Notes: generated from the letters alone by a model not told the origin. DNA of 64,000 bases from CBDBBY01 sp965203795 (GCA_965203795.1 OZ241915.1:930001-994000), one strand, 5' to 3'. Positions 1 to 8,730 are shown, numbered from the stretch's first letter. Made by a program: numbers and translations.

Positions 1-2
1 TC

Positions 3-362
3 ACTGGCCACGACCAGTCGGGCAGTTCTCCCGGCACGATCGACTGGAACGGCGTGGCCCGCGGGTCCCATACGATCATCATGTACATGGCGGTCAAGCA
101 CTTGGCCAAAATCGCCGCAAGCCTGATGGGCTCGGGGCGCAGGTTCGATGAGCCGGTCGCGGTAATCTTCAACGCGACGCTTCCCGATCAGCTGGTCATC
201 GAGTCGACCCTTGAAGCGGTTGCCGCCGATGTCGAGGAGCACGGGCAGGCCGCCCCGGCCGTCATTTGCGTTGGGCGGAACGTGCATTTCAGGAAGGCCA
301 TCGACTGGATGGCCCAGCTCAAAGGCGAGCAGGCCCGGTCGCTCGACCCGCTGGGGCGGTAG
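3..362 (+). CDS. cobA: Uroporphyrinogen-III C-methyltransferase (SUMT), 3' part
   Basis: Partial gene entering from the left edge; the reading frame is open from base 3 to the stop at 360-362. The last ~119 residues read TGHDQSG...IDW, then VARGSHTIIMYMAVKHL, and close with the 'AVIFNATLPDQ' and 'PAVICVG' segments typical of the SUMT C-terminal half. SUMT methylates uroporphyrinogen III at C2 and C7 with two SAM to give precorrin-2, the first committed step to cobalamin and siroheme. cobB follows within a few bases on the same strand, and the opposing cob cluster confirms the context. The catalytic N-terminal region lies outside the window, so a siroheme-only role cannot be excluded, though the neighbours make cobalamin the likely use. 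Confidence 0.88.
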   Translation, partial: TGHDQSGSSPGTIDWNGVARGSHTIIMYMAVKHLAKIAASLMGSGRRFDEPVAVIFNATLPDQLVIESTLEAVAADVEEHGQAAPAVICVGRNVHFRKAIDWMAQLKGEQARSLDPLGR

Positions 363-367
363 GGCCG

Positions 368-1681
368 TTGCGCGCCATCGTTGTTTCGGCCGCCGAGTCG
401 TCGGCGGGCAAGACCACGCTGGTGCTGGGCCTTCTGCGGGCTCTCAGGGACAGGGGCGTTGCGGTTCGCGCGGCCAAAAGCGGGCCTGACTATATCGATC
501 CGCAATTCCATCGCGCCGCAAGCGGCCGGGAGTCGGTGAATCTGGACGCGTGGGCGATGCCCGAAGGATTGCTTCGGTCGCTTGCGTCAGGGGAGGCGTC
601 CGGCAATCCGGCTGAGTTCCTGCTGATCGAAGGCGCGATGGGCGTGCTCGACGGCGCGGGCGAGAGCGGAACCGGAAGCACGGCGTGCCTCTGCGAACTG
701 CTCGGCCTTCCTGTGATGCTGGTGGTCAACGCCGCAAGTCAATCGGGTTCCGCAGTGCTAGGCCCGATGGGGCTTGCGGCTGCCCGACCGTCGCTTCAGC
801 TGGCCGGCGTCGTGCTGAACCGCACGGGCTCGCCGCGGCACGAGCGTATCCTGCGGACGGCATTCCGGTCGAAGCGAATTTCCGTTCTGGGCGCAGTCCC
901 GCGCCGGGACGAACTCCGCTTGCCGGACAGGCATCTGGGCCTGGTTCCGGCCGGCGAGCACGAACGATTGGAGTCGTGGCTCGCGGATGCAGCCGAAACC
1001 GTTAAGCACTGCGTGGACATCGACGCGCTTATTGCCAATGCGGTTCCCCTGCGCGGCGGTTCAAGCTCCGGCCTTGCGACCAGCGGGATTGCTCCGCTCG
1101 GCCAAAGGATCGCGATCGCGAGCGACGACGCTTTCGCCTTCACCTATCCCCACTTGGCGGAGGATTGGCGGCGGGCAGGGGCGGAGCTAAGCCGGTTTTC
1201 GCCGCTGAACGGCGAGGGGCCGGACCCGGATGCCGATGCCGTTTTCCTTCCGGGCGGGTATCCCGAACTGCATGCAGGCGCGATCGCAGGCGCGAGCGGC
1301 TTCCGCAAGGGGATGACCGCCGCCGCAAACCGCGGCGCAGTGGTTTACGGGGAATGCGGCGGCTACATGGTGCTTGGGCGCGGCTTGGAGGACGGCGAAG
1401 GGGCTCGGCACGAGATGCTGGGGCTGCTCAATCATTCCACAAGCTTCAAAAGGCCGCGTCTGCATCTGGGATACCGCGTGCTGTGCGCCACGAAGGGAGC
1501 GCCGTTCAACGGCACGTACTCCGGCCACGAGTTCCATTACTCGCGGCTCTTGGAGGCCGCGGACGACTGTGCGCTGTTTGATGTTCTCGACGCCGACGGA
1601 AAGCGGCTGCTCGAAACGGGCGCATATAAAGGTGCCGTCAGCGGCTCGTTCGCGCATCTGATTTGCGCGAGGGCGGATTAG
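368..1681 (+). CDS. cobB: Cobyrinate a,c-diamide synthase
   Basis: About 437 residues if the TTG at 368 is used. That start sits 5 nt after the cobA stop and gives the family N-terminus LRAIVVSAAESSAGKTTL, whose P-loop-like nucleotide-binding segment is near residues 6-18. The ATG further upstream would overlap cobA in another frame and is unlikely. The enzyme makes the glutamine-dependent a- and c-amides of (hydrogeno)cobyrinic acid. The C-terminal half is a triad-type glutaminase domain: VFLPGGYPELHA, then the Cys-nucleophile motif YGECGGYMVLG, then HEFHYS. Length matches the family. It converges on cobM and the two reading frames overlap by 44 bp (1638-1681), so the transcripts must be antisense at their ends. 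Confidence 0.9.
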   Translation: MRAIVVSAAESSAGKTTLVLGLLRALRDRGVAVRAAKSGPDYIDPQFHRAASGRESVNLDAWAMPEGLLRSLASGEASGNPAEFLLIEGAMGVLDGAGESGTGSTACLCELLGLPVMLVVNAASQSGSAVLGPMGLAAARPSLQLAGVVLNRTGSPRHERILRTAFRSKRISVLGAVPRRDELRLPDRHLGLVPAGEHERLESWLADAAETVKHCVDIDALIANAVPLRGGSSSGLATSGIAPLGQRIAIASDDAFAFTYPHLAEDWRRAGAELSRFSPLNGEGPDPDADAVFLPGGYPELHAGAIAGASGFRKGMTAAANRGAVVYGECGGYMVLGRGLEDGEGARHEMLGLLNHSTSFKRPRLHLGYRVLCATKGAPFNGTYSGHEFHYSRLLEAADDCALFDVLDADGKRLLETGAYKGAVSGSFAHLICARAD

Positions 1682-2453
1682 CAGCCCGGGGTCGTTCGGC
1701 GCGGGTCCGCAGAACATGCGGATGCGAAGCGTCGTAAAGGCTGCTGTCGGGAAACTCCGCGTCTCCGAGCGCGGGTCCCACGAGTATAAGTGCGGTGCGG
1801 GTGAATTTTTTCTTCCTGATCGTCTCCCGGAGCTTGCCGAGTTCCGTTCTGACCACTGACTGCTCTGGCCAGCCGATCCTGTACGCGATCGCCGCCGGAC
1901 AGTCCGATCCGTAGAGCGGAATGAGTTTCCTCTGGATTTCCAATGCGTTGCGGACGGCAAGGTGTATCGCTAGGGTTGCTCCCGACTTTCCGAGCACGGC
2001 GAGGTCCTCGCCATCGGGCATTGCCGTCGACTTCATGGCCGTCCGGGTCAGGATCACGGTTTGCGCTACCTCCGGGAGCGTGAGTTCCTGGCCAAGCGCG
2101 GCCGCCGCTGCCGCGAACGCTGGCACGCCCGGCACGATTTCGTAGTCGATCCCGTGGTGCCGCAAGCGCCGGATCTGCTCGGCTATGGAGCCGTAAAGCG
2201 ACGGGTCGCCGGAGTGAACCCGCGCGACGTTTTTGCCGCTCGCGTGCGCCCGGCGCATCAGGCCCAGAATCTGGTCAAGGTGCAAAGCCGAGGTGTCGTG
2301 CGCTTCCACCTTGGCAGGCGCGTGTCCCACGACGGCCGCCGGCACCAACGAGCCAGCGTAGAGACAGACTTCGCACGCTTCTATGAGGCTTCGGCCTTTG
2401 ACAGTCAGCAAGCCGGGATCGCCGGGACCGGCCCCGATGAAATATACCGTCAT
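1638..2453 (-). CDS. cobM: Precorrin-4 C11-methyltransferase
   Basis: 271 residues. It starts MTVYFIGAGPGDPGLLTVKG, the GxGxGDPxLLT SAM-binding opening of the tetrapyrrole methylase fold. It continues with the VHSGDPSLYGS loop and YEIVPGVPAFAAAAAALG, all typical of CobM/CbiF. It transfers a SAM methyl to C11 of precorrin-4 (cobalt-precorrin-4 on the cobalt-early route). Its ATG overlaps the stop of the upstream cbiG/cobJ fusion as ATGA, so translation is probably coupled. The C-terminal ~35 residues are Arg/Ser-rich, low in family character, and overlap cobB in antisense. Last gene of the six-gene leftward operon. Confidence 0.92.
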   Translation of the reverse strand: MTVYFIGAGPGDPGLLTVKGRSLIEACEVCLYAGSLVPAAVVGHAPAKVEAHDTSALHLDQILGLMRRAHASGKNVARVHSGDPSLYGSIAEQIRRLRHHGIDYEIVPGVPAFAAAAAALGQELTLPEVAQTVILTRTAMKSTAMPDGEDLAVLGKSGATLAIHLAVRNALEIQRKLIPLYGSDCPAAIAYRIGWPEQSVVRTELGKLRETIRKKKFTRTALILVGPALGDAEFPDSSLYDASHPHVLRTRAERPRAANPPSRKSDARTSR

Positions 2454-4288
2454 CTGCGCTCGGAGCTTCCGGTCCCGCTCGCGTAGCCGCGCGGCGTGAA
2501 TGCAAGCCAGCCGCCTGCGCCCGCATCCGAATCGCCCGTCCGGAACGTCTCGGACCTGCTGCTGCCGACCAGAACGGTCGTCAGCATGTCCGTTCGGGAC
2601 TCATCCAACTCCGAAAGCGTGCATATGCTGAGCGATTCATCCTCCCGCCCGAGGTTCCGCGCGATCAAGACCGGCGTTTCCGAGGGCCTGTGCCGAAGCA
2701 GGATGTCCCTCGCTGCACTTAGCAGCCTCGTCCGGCGCGACGATGAGGGATTGTAGAACGCGGTCACGAAATCGCCCGCAGCCGCGGCTTCGACCCTTTT
2801 GAGGATCTCCTCTTCCGGCGTCAGCAGGTCCGAAAGCGAAATGGCACAGAAGTCGTGGCCCAGCAGCGCGCCCGCCCGCGCGGAGGCCGCCTGCATTGCA
2901 GAAACGCCCGGGGCGCAGACGATCTCGACGCGCCGCACGTGTTCCGGGAGATCGGCGTTCTCCGGGCAGGACGCCAGCTCCATGACGAGCGAAGCCATGG
3001 CGTAGACGCCGCAATCGCCCGAGCAGACGAGCGCAACGCGCTTTCCCTCCGCAGCCTGCTCAAGCGCGTGCCGGCAGCGCGTGGTTTCGTCGCCGAGATC
3101 GAATCTCCGCGCCGGAATCGAATCGAACTCCTTGCCGAGAAGGTCGAGGTACTTCCCGTACCCGACCAGAAGGTCGGATTGCCAAATCAGCCGCGTCGCC
3201 TCGGCCGTCCGCCATTCTGCCTTACCCGGACCGAGGCCGACTACCGCCAGCAGCCCTCGAGGACTCGGAACCGTTCCCGGAGTCGAGCCGATGCGCGCGA
3301 TCGCGCAGGTGGCGGCCGCCGATTTCCGCTTCGGCGATTCAAGCTTGCCGTCGGGTCCCGCGCGGGCAAGGGCGGCAGCCTCGCATACGCCGCGCGATCC
3401 GACTTCCCGGAACACTTGCTCTGACGGGGTTTCCAAGCGGCCTGTTTCAGCGCGAAGCTGATCAACCGAATAGAATCGCGCAGGCACGCCAAGGCTCTTC
3501 GCCAGCGCATGGACCGCTGCCTCGTCGGATTTGTGCTCGATCGAATACACACCTTCCACTGCGAACGGCGATATTCCGGCTTCGGCGAGAGTGCGCATGG
3601 CCAAACCGGCAAGCTCTTCATGCGGGCAATTCCGGGAGCAGCCGACGCCAAGCGCGAACCCGGCGCGCCTGTAAACCAGCGGCTCCACTCCATCGACTTG
3701 AATTACGGCCGGGGCATCGGCGCCGGGCGCGCGCCTCCAGTCGGCTCCGATCGCCTCGACCAGCGGGGCAAGCCATTCCCCTCCGCCGGAAACGCTCACG
3801 CTAGCGCCCGCCAGCATGGCCGCGCTGGCGCGTTTCACCGAGGCTGGAGTTTCAAGCCGCCATCCGTCGGGCGGGTCGTCCAAGGCAACGCCGAACGCGA
3901 GATCGCCTGCCGTCGTTACGGCGGCTTCGCAGGAGAGCGCGTCGGCTATGGTCTTGGCCAGACGGTTCGCCCCCCGGTGCCCGCCCAGAAGCGGAACGAC
4001 GGTGCTGCCGTCTTCGGCGACGCAGACCAGCGGCGGCTCTTCCGTCTTTGTTCGCAATACCGGTGCCAGCGAACGGATCAGTATCCCTGCGGCGCACACG
4101 CCCACGACTGGCAATCCGGACTCGTAAGCCGCCCGAAGGCGGGATCCGAATTCGGTGCCCGCGGTATCAGACGCATGACCGCCGAACTCGCGTTCGAAGA
4201 CCTTTCCTTCCGTCGCGGCCGCAACCCGGCGCGCGGTTTCGGCGCCCGACTCGCCCAAGACGAACACGGCGGTCTCAGGCTTGCGCAT
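2450..4288 (-). CDS. cobJ: CbiG/CobE-like domain fused to precorrin-3B C17-methyltransferase (CobJ)
   Basis: About 612 residues from the ATG at 4288 (MRKPETAVFVLG). That start lies inside the 3' end of cobI (14-nt overlap); a start at 4393 would add an unrelated Arg/Ser-rich lead. Residues ~1-115 resemble the CbiG N-terminal domain (GVCAAGILIRSLAP, PLLGGHRGAN). Residues ~205-290 are the CbiG C-terminal/CobE domain (ALGVGCSRNCPHEEL, GVYSIEHKSDE). After a variable linker, residues ~355-600 are CobJ/CbiH (LLAVVGLGPGKAEWRT, CSGDCGVYAMA, APGVSAMQAASARAGALLGHDFCAISLSD given as separate motifs). CobJ contracts the ring and methylates C17; CbiG opens the acetate lactone in the cobalt-early route. The fusion may hand the lactone intermediate over directly. 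Which route applies depends on genes left of the window. Confidence 0.9.
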   Translation of the reverse strand: MRKPETAVFVLGESGAETARRVAAATEGKVFEREFGGHASDTAGTEFGSRLRAAYESGLPVVGVCAAGILIRSLAPVLRTKTEEPPLVCVAEDGSTVVPLLGGHRGANRLAKTIADALSCEAAVTTAGDLAFGVALDDPPDGWRLETPASVKRASAAMLAGASVSVSGGGEWLAPLVEAIGADWRRAPGADAPAVIQVDGVEPLVYRRAGFALGVGCSRNCPHEELAGLAMRTLAEAGISPFAVEGVYSIEHKSDEAAVHALAKSLGVPARFYSVDQLRAETGRLETPSEQVFREVGSRGVCEAAALARAGPDGKLESPKRKSAAATCAIARIGSTPGTVPSPRGLLAVVGLGPGKAEWRTAEATRLIWQSDLLVGYGKYLDLLGKEFDSIPARRFDLGDETTRCRHALEQAAEGKRVALVCSGDCGVYAMASLVMELASCPENADLPEHVRRVEIVCAPGVSAMQAASARAGALLGHDFCAISLSDLLTPEEEILKRVEAAAAGDFVTAFYNPSSSRRTRLLSAARDILLRHRPSETPVLIARNLGREDESLSICTLSELDESRTDMLTTVLVGSSRSETFRTGDSDAGAGGWLAFTPRGYASGTGSSERR

Positions 4289-4979
4289 TCCCGCCCGCGC
4301 CCGGAACAAGAATTGTCGAAAAGTAGGGGGCGTTCCCCTCGAACTGCTCCAGCGGACATGCGATCTCGGTTTTGAGCGTGGCGTGCGACACAAACACCGA
4401 CCGGCTCAGCCTGCCCAGCCTCTCCAGTATCCGCCTGACCTTTTGGAGATTGCGCCCGACCTTAACCACGACCGCCGATTCGGCCTCCGCGAGACGGGCC
4501 TCGAGCCGCGCTTCGTCCATGGTCGCGGGAAGCACAGTCAAGGATTCGGTTCGGCCACAAAGCGGCAGCCCCGCAGCAGCAGCGCAGGCGGTCATTGACG
4601 TCACGCCCGGCACCACGGTCACCGGGAATCGACAGGACAAGCGTTCGAACAGATACATGAACGTGCCGTAGAAGAAGGGGTCCCCTTGGCAAAGCACCAC
4701 GACGTCACGACCTGCCAGCAAATGTGCGGAAATCGTCTCGGCGGCGGTTCCGTAAGTCTCCTCCGCGGCGAATCTTCCCGGCGTCATCGGAACCAGGATG
4801 GGCAGCTCGATCGCGTCTGGACGGATCCTGCTGCTTGCGATCTCCCGCGCGAAGCTTTCGCCATCGTCCGGCGCAGGGTAGGCGACGACGCCCGCATTCC
4901 TGATCAGCCTGTCCGCTTTGACGGTCATCAGATCCGGGTCGCCGGGGCCCAAGCCCACGCCGTAGGCAGCGCCGGTCAT
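4275..4979 (-). CDS. cobI: Precorrin-2 C20-methyltransferase
   Basis: About 234 residues from the ATG at 4979, whose ATGA overlaps the cobL stop; an ATG five codons upstream (4994) is also possible. The protein opens MTGAAYGVGLGPGDPDLMTVKA, then has LCQGDPFFYGTFMYLFERL and TVVPGVTSMTACAAAAGLPL, the loops of the tetrapyrrole methylase fold as seen in CobI/CbiL. It methylates C20 of precorrin-2. The family usually ends near 230-250 residues, so this is full length. The gene is in the middle of the leftward cob operon with overlaps at both ends. Confidence 0.92.
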   Translation of the reverse strand: MTGAAYGVGLGPGDPDLMTVKADRLIRNAGVVAYPAPDDGESFAREIASSRIRPDAIELPILVPMTPGRFAAEETYGTAAETISAHLLAGRDVVVLCQGDPFFYGTFMYLFERLSCRFPVTVVPGVTSMTACAAAAGLPLCGRTESLTVLPATMDEARLEARLAEAESAVVVKVGRNLQKVRRILERLGRLSRSVFVSHATLKTEIACPLEQFEGNAPYFSTILVPGAGGNAQA

Positions 4980-6187
4980 GTCGCCAACCTCCATTGAGTG
5001 ACCGGCATGTGCGCGTCCCAGCCGCGCAGCCCGCCGACCGGCCGGGCGCGCGATACGGAGATGCGGATCAGCTCTCCGCCATGCCGCTCGTGCAGCTGCG
5101 CAAGTCGGGCTTCGCTCTCAAGCGTCACGGCGTGGGCGACCACCCGCCCGAAGGGCTTGATCCTGGCAAGCACGGTTTCCGCGGTCTGGTCGCTGAGCCC
5201 GCCGCCGATGAACACGGCATCGGGATCCGGCAGACCCTTGAGCGCTTCGGGCGCGCGACCGGCGACCAGCTGGAGCGCAGGCGCACCGAGCTTCACCGCA
5301 TTCCGGAGTGCCGCCTCCCGCCTGCGGCGGACTGGCTCGATCCCGATGGCGCGCGCGTCGCGCGCGGTTCTCATCCATTCGATTGCGATCGACCCGGCCC
5401 CTGCACCGATGTCCCACAGCAGTTCGCGCGGGCGTGGCGCAAGCGCGGCAACGGCGAGCGTGCGCAGTTCGCGCTTCGTGAAGTTTCCGTCGGATTCGAA
5501 GGCGCCGTCCGGGAGTCCCGGCCCCCGCGGCAGAACCCGCTCGGGAGAGTCGGCCTTGCAGCAAATGCAAAGCGTGTGGAAAGCGGGAACCTCGCTCGAC
5601 GGGAAGGCTTCCGCCCAAGCGGCAGCACTTTCGGTCCGGGCCGATTCGTCCGCACCGCCAAGCGAGCCCAGAACGGTCATTTCGCTTCCGCCGAACCCCT
5701 GCTCAGCTAGAAGCTTGCCGATCCGCCCCGGCGCATCGGCGCCCGAAGTAAGAACCGCAAGCCGAGCGCCGGGCGCGACGTAAGGAAGAATTTGCTCGCA
5801 CGGGCGGCCATGCGCGGTGAGCGTCTCAACATCCGCCATGCTCCATTTCATCCGAGCGCACGCGAGCTGGAACGCCGAGATCTGGGGATGGAACCGGATT
5901 TCGCTCGCCGGAACGCTCCGGAGAAGAAGCGCTCCGGCCGAATACCAAAGCGGATCGCCCGTAACGAGCAGAGCCACCCGCGATCCTTTCAACTCCCGGA
6001 TCGAATCCACCATCATCGAAAAGGGGCTTGGCCATTTCACGCGCTTGGCGGGCAGCGACGGCGCAAGGCCGTGATGCCGGTCGCCGCCTATGATCACATC
6101 GGCTTGCTCCAGCGCTTCGACGGCTTCGCGCGACAGTCCTTCAACGCCGTCCTCGCCGATGCCGACGACATCGATCCATTGCGTCAA
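4976..6187 (-). CDS. cobL: Precorrin-6Y C5,15-methyltransferase (decarboxylating)
   Basis: 403 residues in two domains. The N-terminal CbiE-like half (MTQWIDVVGIGEDG, VTGDPLWYSAG, FHPQISAFQLACARM) methylates C5 and C15. The C-terminal CbiT-like half has the class I SAM site LWDIGAGAGSIAIEWM near residue 253 and performs methylation plus decarboxylation of the C12 acetate. The start codon is TTG at 6187; its TTGA overlaps the cobH stop TGA, a clear translational coupling. The cobI start overlaps the other end. The CbiE-CbiT fusion is the form usual in proteobacterial aerobic-type clusters. Confidence 0.93.
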   Translation of the reverse strand: MTQWIDVVGIGEDGVEGLSREAVEALEQADVIIGGDRHHGLAPSLPAKRVKWPSPFSMMVDSIRELKGSRVALLVTGDPLWYSAGALLLRSVPASEIRFHPQISAFQLACARMKWSMADVETLTAHGRPCEQILPYVAPGARLAVLTSGADAPGRIGKLLAEQGFGGSEMTVLGSLGGADESARTESAAAWAEAFPSSEVPAFHTLCICCKADSPERVLPRGPGLPDGAFESDGNFTKRELRTLAVAALAPRPRELLWDIGAGAGSIAIEWMRTARDARAIGIEPVRRRREAALRNAVKLGAPALQLVAGRAPEALKGLPDPDAVFIGGGLSDQTAETVLARIKPFGRVVAHAVTLESEARLAQLHERHGGELIRISVSRARPVGGLRGWDAHMPVTQWRLAT

Positions 6188-6840
6188 TTCAGCGGCCCTC
6201 CGGAATTCCCGGACGCGTCTGCCGACGAGAGGGCGTTCAATGCAGCGGCTGCCATGGCGGATCCGCCTCTCGTTCCGGGCAGCGTCAGGTACTCCGTGCC
6301 GCGTGGGTTGCGCGCAAGCTCGTCCTTGCTCTCTGCGGCGCCGACAAAACCGACAGGAAAACCGATGATCAGGGCAGGGCGATCCGCACCTTCATCAAGC
6401 ATTTCCATCAGCCTGAACAGCGCCGTGGGCGCGTTTCCGATAACGGCGACCGAACCTCCAAGCCGGTTTCGCCATCTTTCCACGCCCGCAGCGGAACGCG
6501 TCGTTCCGTTCCGCCCCGCCTCTTCCGCAATTCCGGGTTCCCTGATCGTCGACAAGACAAGGTTTCCGTTCGGGAGCATGCGTCGAATCACGCTGGCCGC
6601 TGTCGCTTCCGTGTCGCAAAGCACCGGCGCACCGGATCTAAGCGCGTCCGCGCCGGCAGACGCGAATCTGTCGGAGAACCTCAGGGCTGACGCAACATCA
6701 GGCATTCCGCATGCGTGAACGATCCTGCAGATGACCGGTTCGGCCTGGATCGGCGCGCGGCGCAGCGCATCGCCAGCCAGAGATCGGACGATGGCAAAGC
6801 TGCGCTTGTAGATTTCGTCCGGATTTCGAAGGTAGTTCAC
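6184..6840 (-). CDS. cobH: Precorrin-8X methylmutase
   Basis: 218 residues. The GTG at 6840 is chosen as start because it overlaps the cbiX stop as GTGA and gives VNYLRNPDEIYKRSFAIVRS, matching the family opening (DYLRDPxEIYRxSFxxIR). Further motifs are ICRIVHACGMPDV with the catalytic His, LCDTEATAASVIRRM, and NAPTALFRLMEMLDEG with IIGFPVGFVGAAESK. The enzyme moves the C11 methyl to C12, giving hydrogenobyrinic acid (or cobyrinic acid). Longer starts would run antisense-like Arg/His-rich sequence through cbiX. Length agrees with the ~210-residue family. Confidence 0.93.
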   Translation of the reverse strand: MNYLRNPDEIYKRSFAIVRSLAGDALRRAPIQAEPVICRIVHACGMPDVASALRFSDRFASAGADALRSGAPVLCDTEATAASVIRRMLPNGNLVLSTIREPGIAEEAGRNGTTRSAAGVERWRNRLGGSVAVIGNAPTALFRLMEMLDEGADRPALIIGFPVGFVGAAESKDELARNPRGTEYLTLPGTRGGSAMAAAALNALSSADASGNSGGPLN

Positions 6841-7973
6841 GACGGTTGCGGCACATGCCGCCTGGCGCTTTCTGGTCCGAGCGGATGCGAGGCATACGGG
6901 TATGTCGGATGGCTGTGCCCGTTGCCATGGTCGTGGCCGTGATGATGGCCGTCCGATCCGTGGGCGTGATGGTGATGATGGCTGCCGACCGCTTTCGGAT
7001 TCGCCGGATCCTCGGGCAGCCTGCAAGCGCCGGTGCAGAAGTCTTCGCAAAGCGGGCAGTCGGCGACGTTCGATCCGGGCGCCGATGCGCCGCTGCCCTC
7101 CACATGGTGATGGTGGCTTTCCTGGGGCGTGCCGACTTCGGATTCGAAACCAAGGACCTGCGTGCGGTACTTGCACATTGAGCAATTCATCGCGGTGTCG
7201 CCCGCGAGAATGTCGCGAACGCGCTCAGCGAACGTGCGCAGCACGTTCGGATGGTCGTTCAGATAGCCGGCCTTCACGAATTCCACTTCGGGAAACCGTT
7301 CCGCGACCATTTCGGTGAAGCCGTAGATCCGGTCGACCAGAATCCCGCTGAACAGGAAGTAGGGGAGGACGACGATCCTGCGGAATCCAAGCTTGGCTGC
7401 CCGCTCAAGGCAAGGTTCAACCATGGGGAACGTCACGCCTGAATAGCCCGTCTCCGCCCAGCCGAAACCGAGGCCCTCCCAAAGCAGCCGGGTGATTTTC
7501 GACACGTTGGCATTGGCGTCCGGGTCCGAAGCGCCCCTGCCGATGACCGCAAGGCAGGTCTCTTCAATCGGAACAGGGCCGGATTCCGCATCGGCGGCGG
7601 CTATCGCCTCCTTAGCGCGGTCCGCTGCTGCCGCGACCAGTTTCGGGTCCACGCCGAGTTCGCGACCGTACAGAATCTCGATCCCGTGTTGTCCGGAGTA
7701 GGTGTTCAGAACCGACGGGATGTCGTTCTTCGCGTGCATCGCAGCGAAGAGCATGCCCGGAACCGCGAGCACCCGGTCGCAACCCTGCCCGCGAAGCGAG
7801 TCCAGACCATCGCGCAGGACCGGGTTGGCGAACTCAAGATACCCGAATTCGACGGGCCAACCCTCGTCAAGGAAATCCGGAAGGCGCTTCGCCATGTGCG
7901 CGAACTCGCCCACGGCGGACTCCGAGCGGGATCCATGGCCGCATAGCATTACGCCGGTTTTGAACATGGTCAC
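6837..7973 (-). CDS. cbiX: CbiX-type sirohydrochlorin cobaltochelatase with His/Cys-rich tail
   Basis: 378 residues and first gene of the leftward operon. Two chelatase-fold halves are visible: MLCGHGSRSESAVGEF (residues 9-24) and GMLFAAMHAKND (73-84), then VIGRGASDPDANANV (143-157) and VVLPYFLFSGILVDRI (201-216). The C-terminal extension holds MNCSMC (262-267), CPLCEDFCTGAC (306-317) and two His clusters (287-290; 332-355 with about 15 His). Long CbiX proteins are known to carry a MxCxxC redox cluster and a His-rich region, and this one adds four further Cys. It would insert cobalt into sirohydrochlorin/precorrin-2, which argues for early cobalt insertion. ATG at 7973 preceded by AGGTAGGTG. 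A cobalamin riboswitch was looked for upstream and not recognised. Confidence 0.88.
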   Translation of the reverse strand: MTMFKTGVMLCGHGSRSESAVGEFAHMAKRLPDFLDEGWPVEFGYLEFANPVLRDGLDSLRGQGCDRVLAVPGMLFAAMHAKNDIPSVLNTYSGQHGIEILYGRELGVDPKLVAAAADRAKEAIAAADAESGPVPIEETCLAVIGRGASDPDANANVSKITRLLWEGLGFGWAETGYSGVTFPMVEPCLERAAKLGFRRIVVLPYFLFSGILVDRIYGFTEMVAERFPEVEFVKAGYLNDHPNVLRTFAERVRDILAGDTAMNCSMCKYRTQVLGFESEVGTPQESHHHHVEGSGASAPGSNVADCPLCEDFCTGACRLPEDPANPKAVGSHHHHHAHGSDGHHHGHDHGNGHSHPTYPYASHPLGPESARRHVPQPS

Positions 7974-8730
7974 CTACCTTCGTTCCGCGACTTGGCAAGC
8001 GGAGAAGCTCCCCTGATTCGTGCCCGACAATGCGGCCAATCGACGGGTGCCCGAACGAGCGAACATATCAACCATACGCGTTGAAATCGAACCGAAATGC
8101 CGATCTACGGTTCGCGTCAATCCCAGCGCAGGGGCACGATTGAAGTCAGACACAAGTTCGCAACCCCGGTAAAACTTGATGGTGATTGACGAAGGCAGGC
8201 ATCCGGCGTTGGCGAGGTCTAACTTCATGAAGATGGGGAGGAAACCGTTGCAACAACCAATTCGATCTTCAAGAGGAAGCTGCTCAACCGTGCGACATCT
8301 GACAAGCACATGTCGTGGCCGCTCAACGTCAATCATCCGACCCCCGAACGCACGCACAAACGGTAACCAGTTGATTTGTTATGATTTTTGGCTCAGAAAA
8401 ATGAACGACAAGAAATTCGACCCCCCCGAATAAATTTGCTACAATGAAGCTAGGAATCGGACTGTCCAACCATGAGTCCTATGAAGCGACCAAAGTGTGG
8501 GAGGGTAAGAATGCCGGGTGCCAACATTCGAGACGTCGGTGAATGCTCGCAGAGAAGATTGCCGCTTCTAAAAATCAGAATTGGAATAAATATTGTTTGA
8601 CACACTATCAGATTTGATAAAGAAAAGATGCCGTCATGGAAAAATTTGTGCGTGTCGTTGGTTCGCATGCCGAAATTGTTGCTTAAATGCGTTCGATGCT
8701 TTTGAGCGGTATGCCGCTTAGAATGTGAAT
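7974..8730. other. Intergenic region between cbiX and the AT-rich two-gene island
   Basis: About 750 bases with no gene I can support. Base composition drifts from GC-rich near cbiX to AT-rich after ~8350, where the island begins. An open frame on the minus strand at 7974-8357 has no recognisable domain. A perfect -35 hexamer TTGACA lies at 8597-8602 facing the downstream island, but the best -10-like sequences after it (around 8616-8625) are badly spaced. I found neither a B12 riboswitch nor an integrase remnant. A border between core and transferred DNA is the likeliest reading. Confidence 0.5.

Noticed and set aside
7974..8357. Minus-strand open frame just upstream of cbiX as a gene
   Set aside because: The product has no recognisable domain and no ribosome site; composition suggests chance.
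7974..8400. Cobalamin riboswitch upstream of cbiX
   Set aside because: The conserved B12-box (GCCACTG) and the GGTGAAAATCC-like core were not found on the minus strand.
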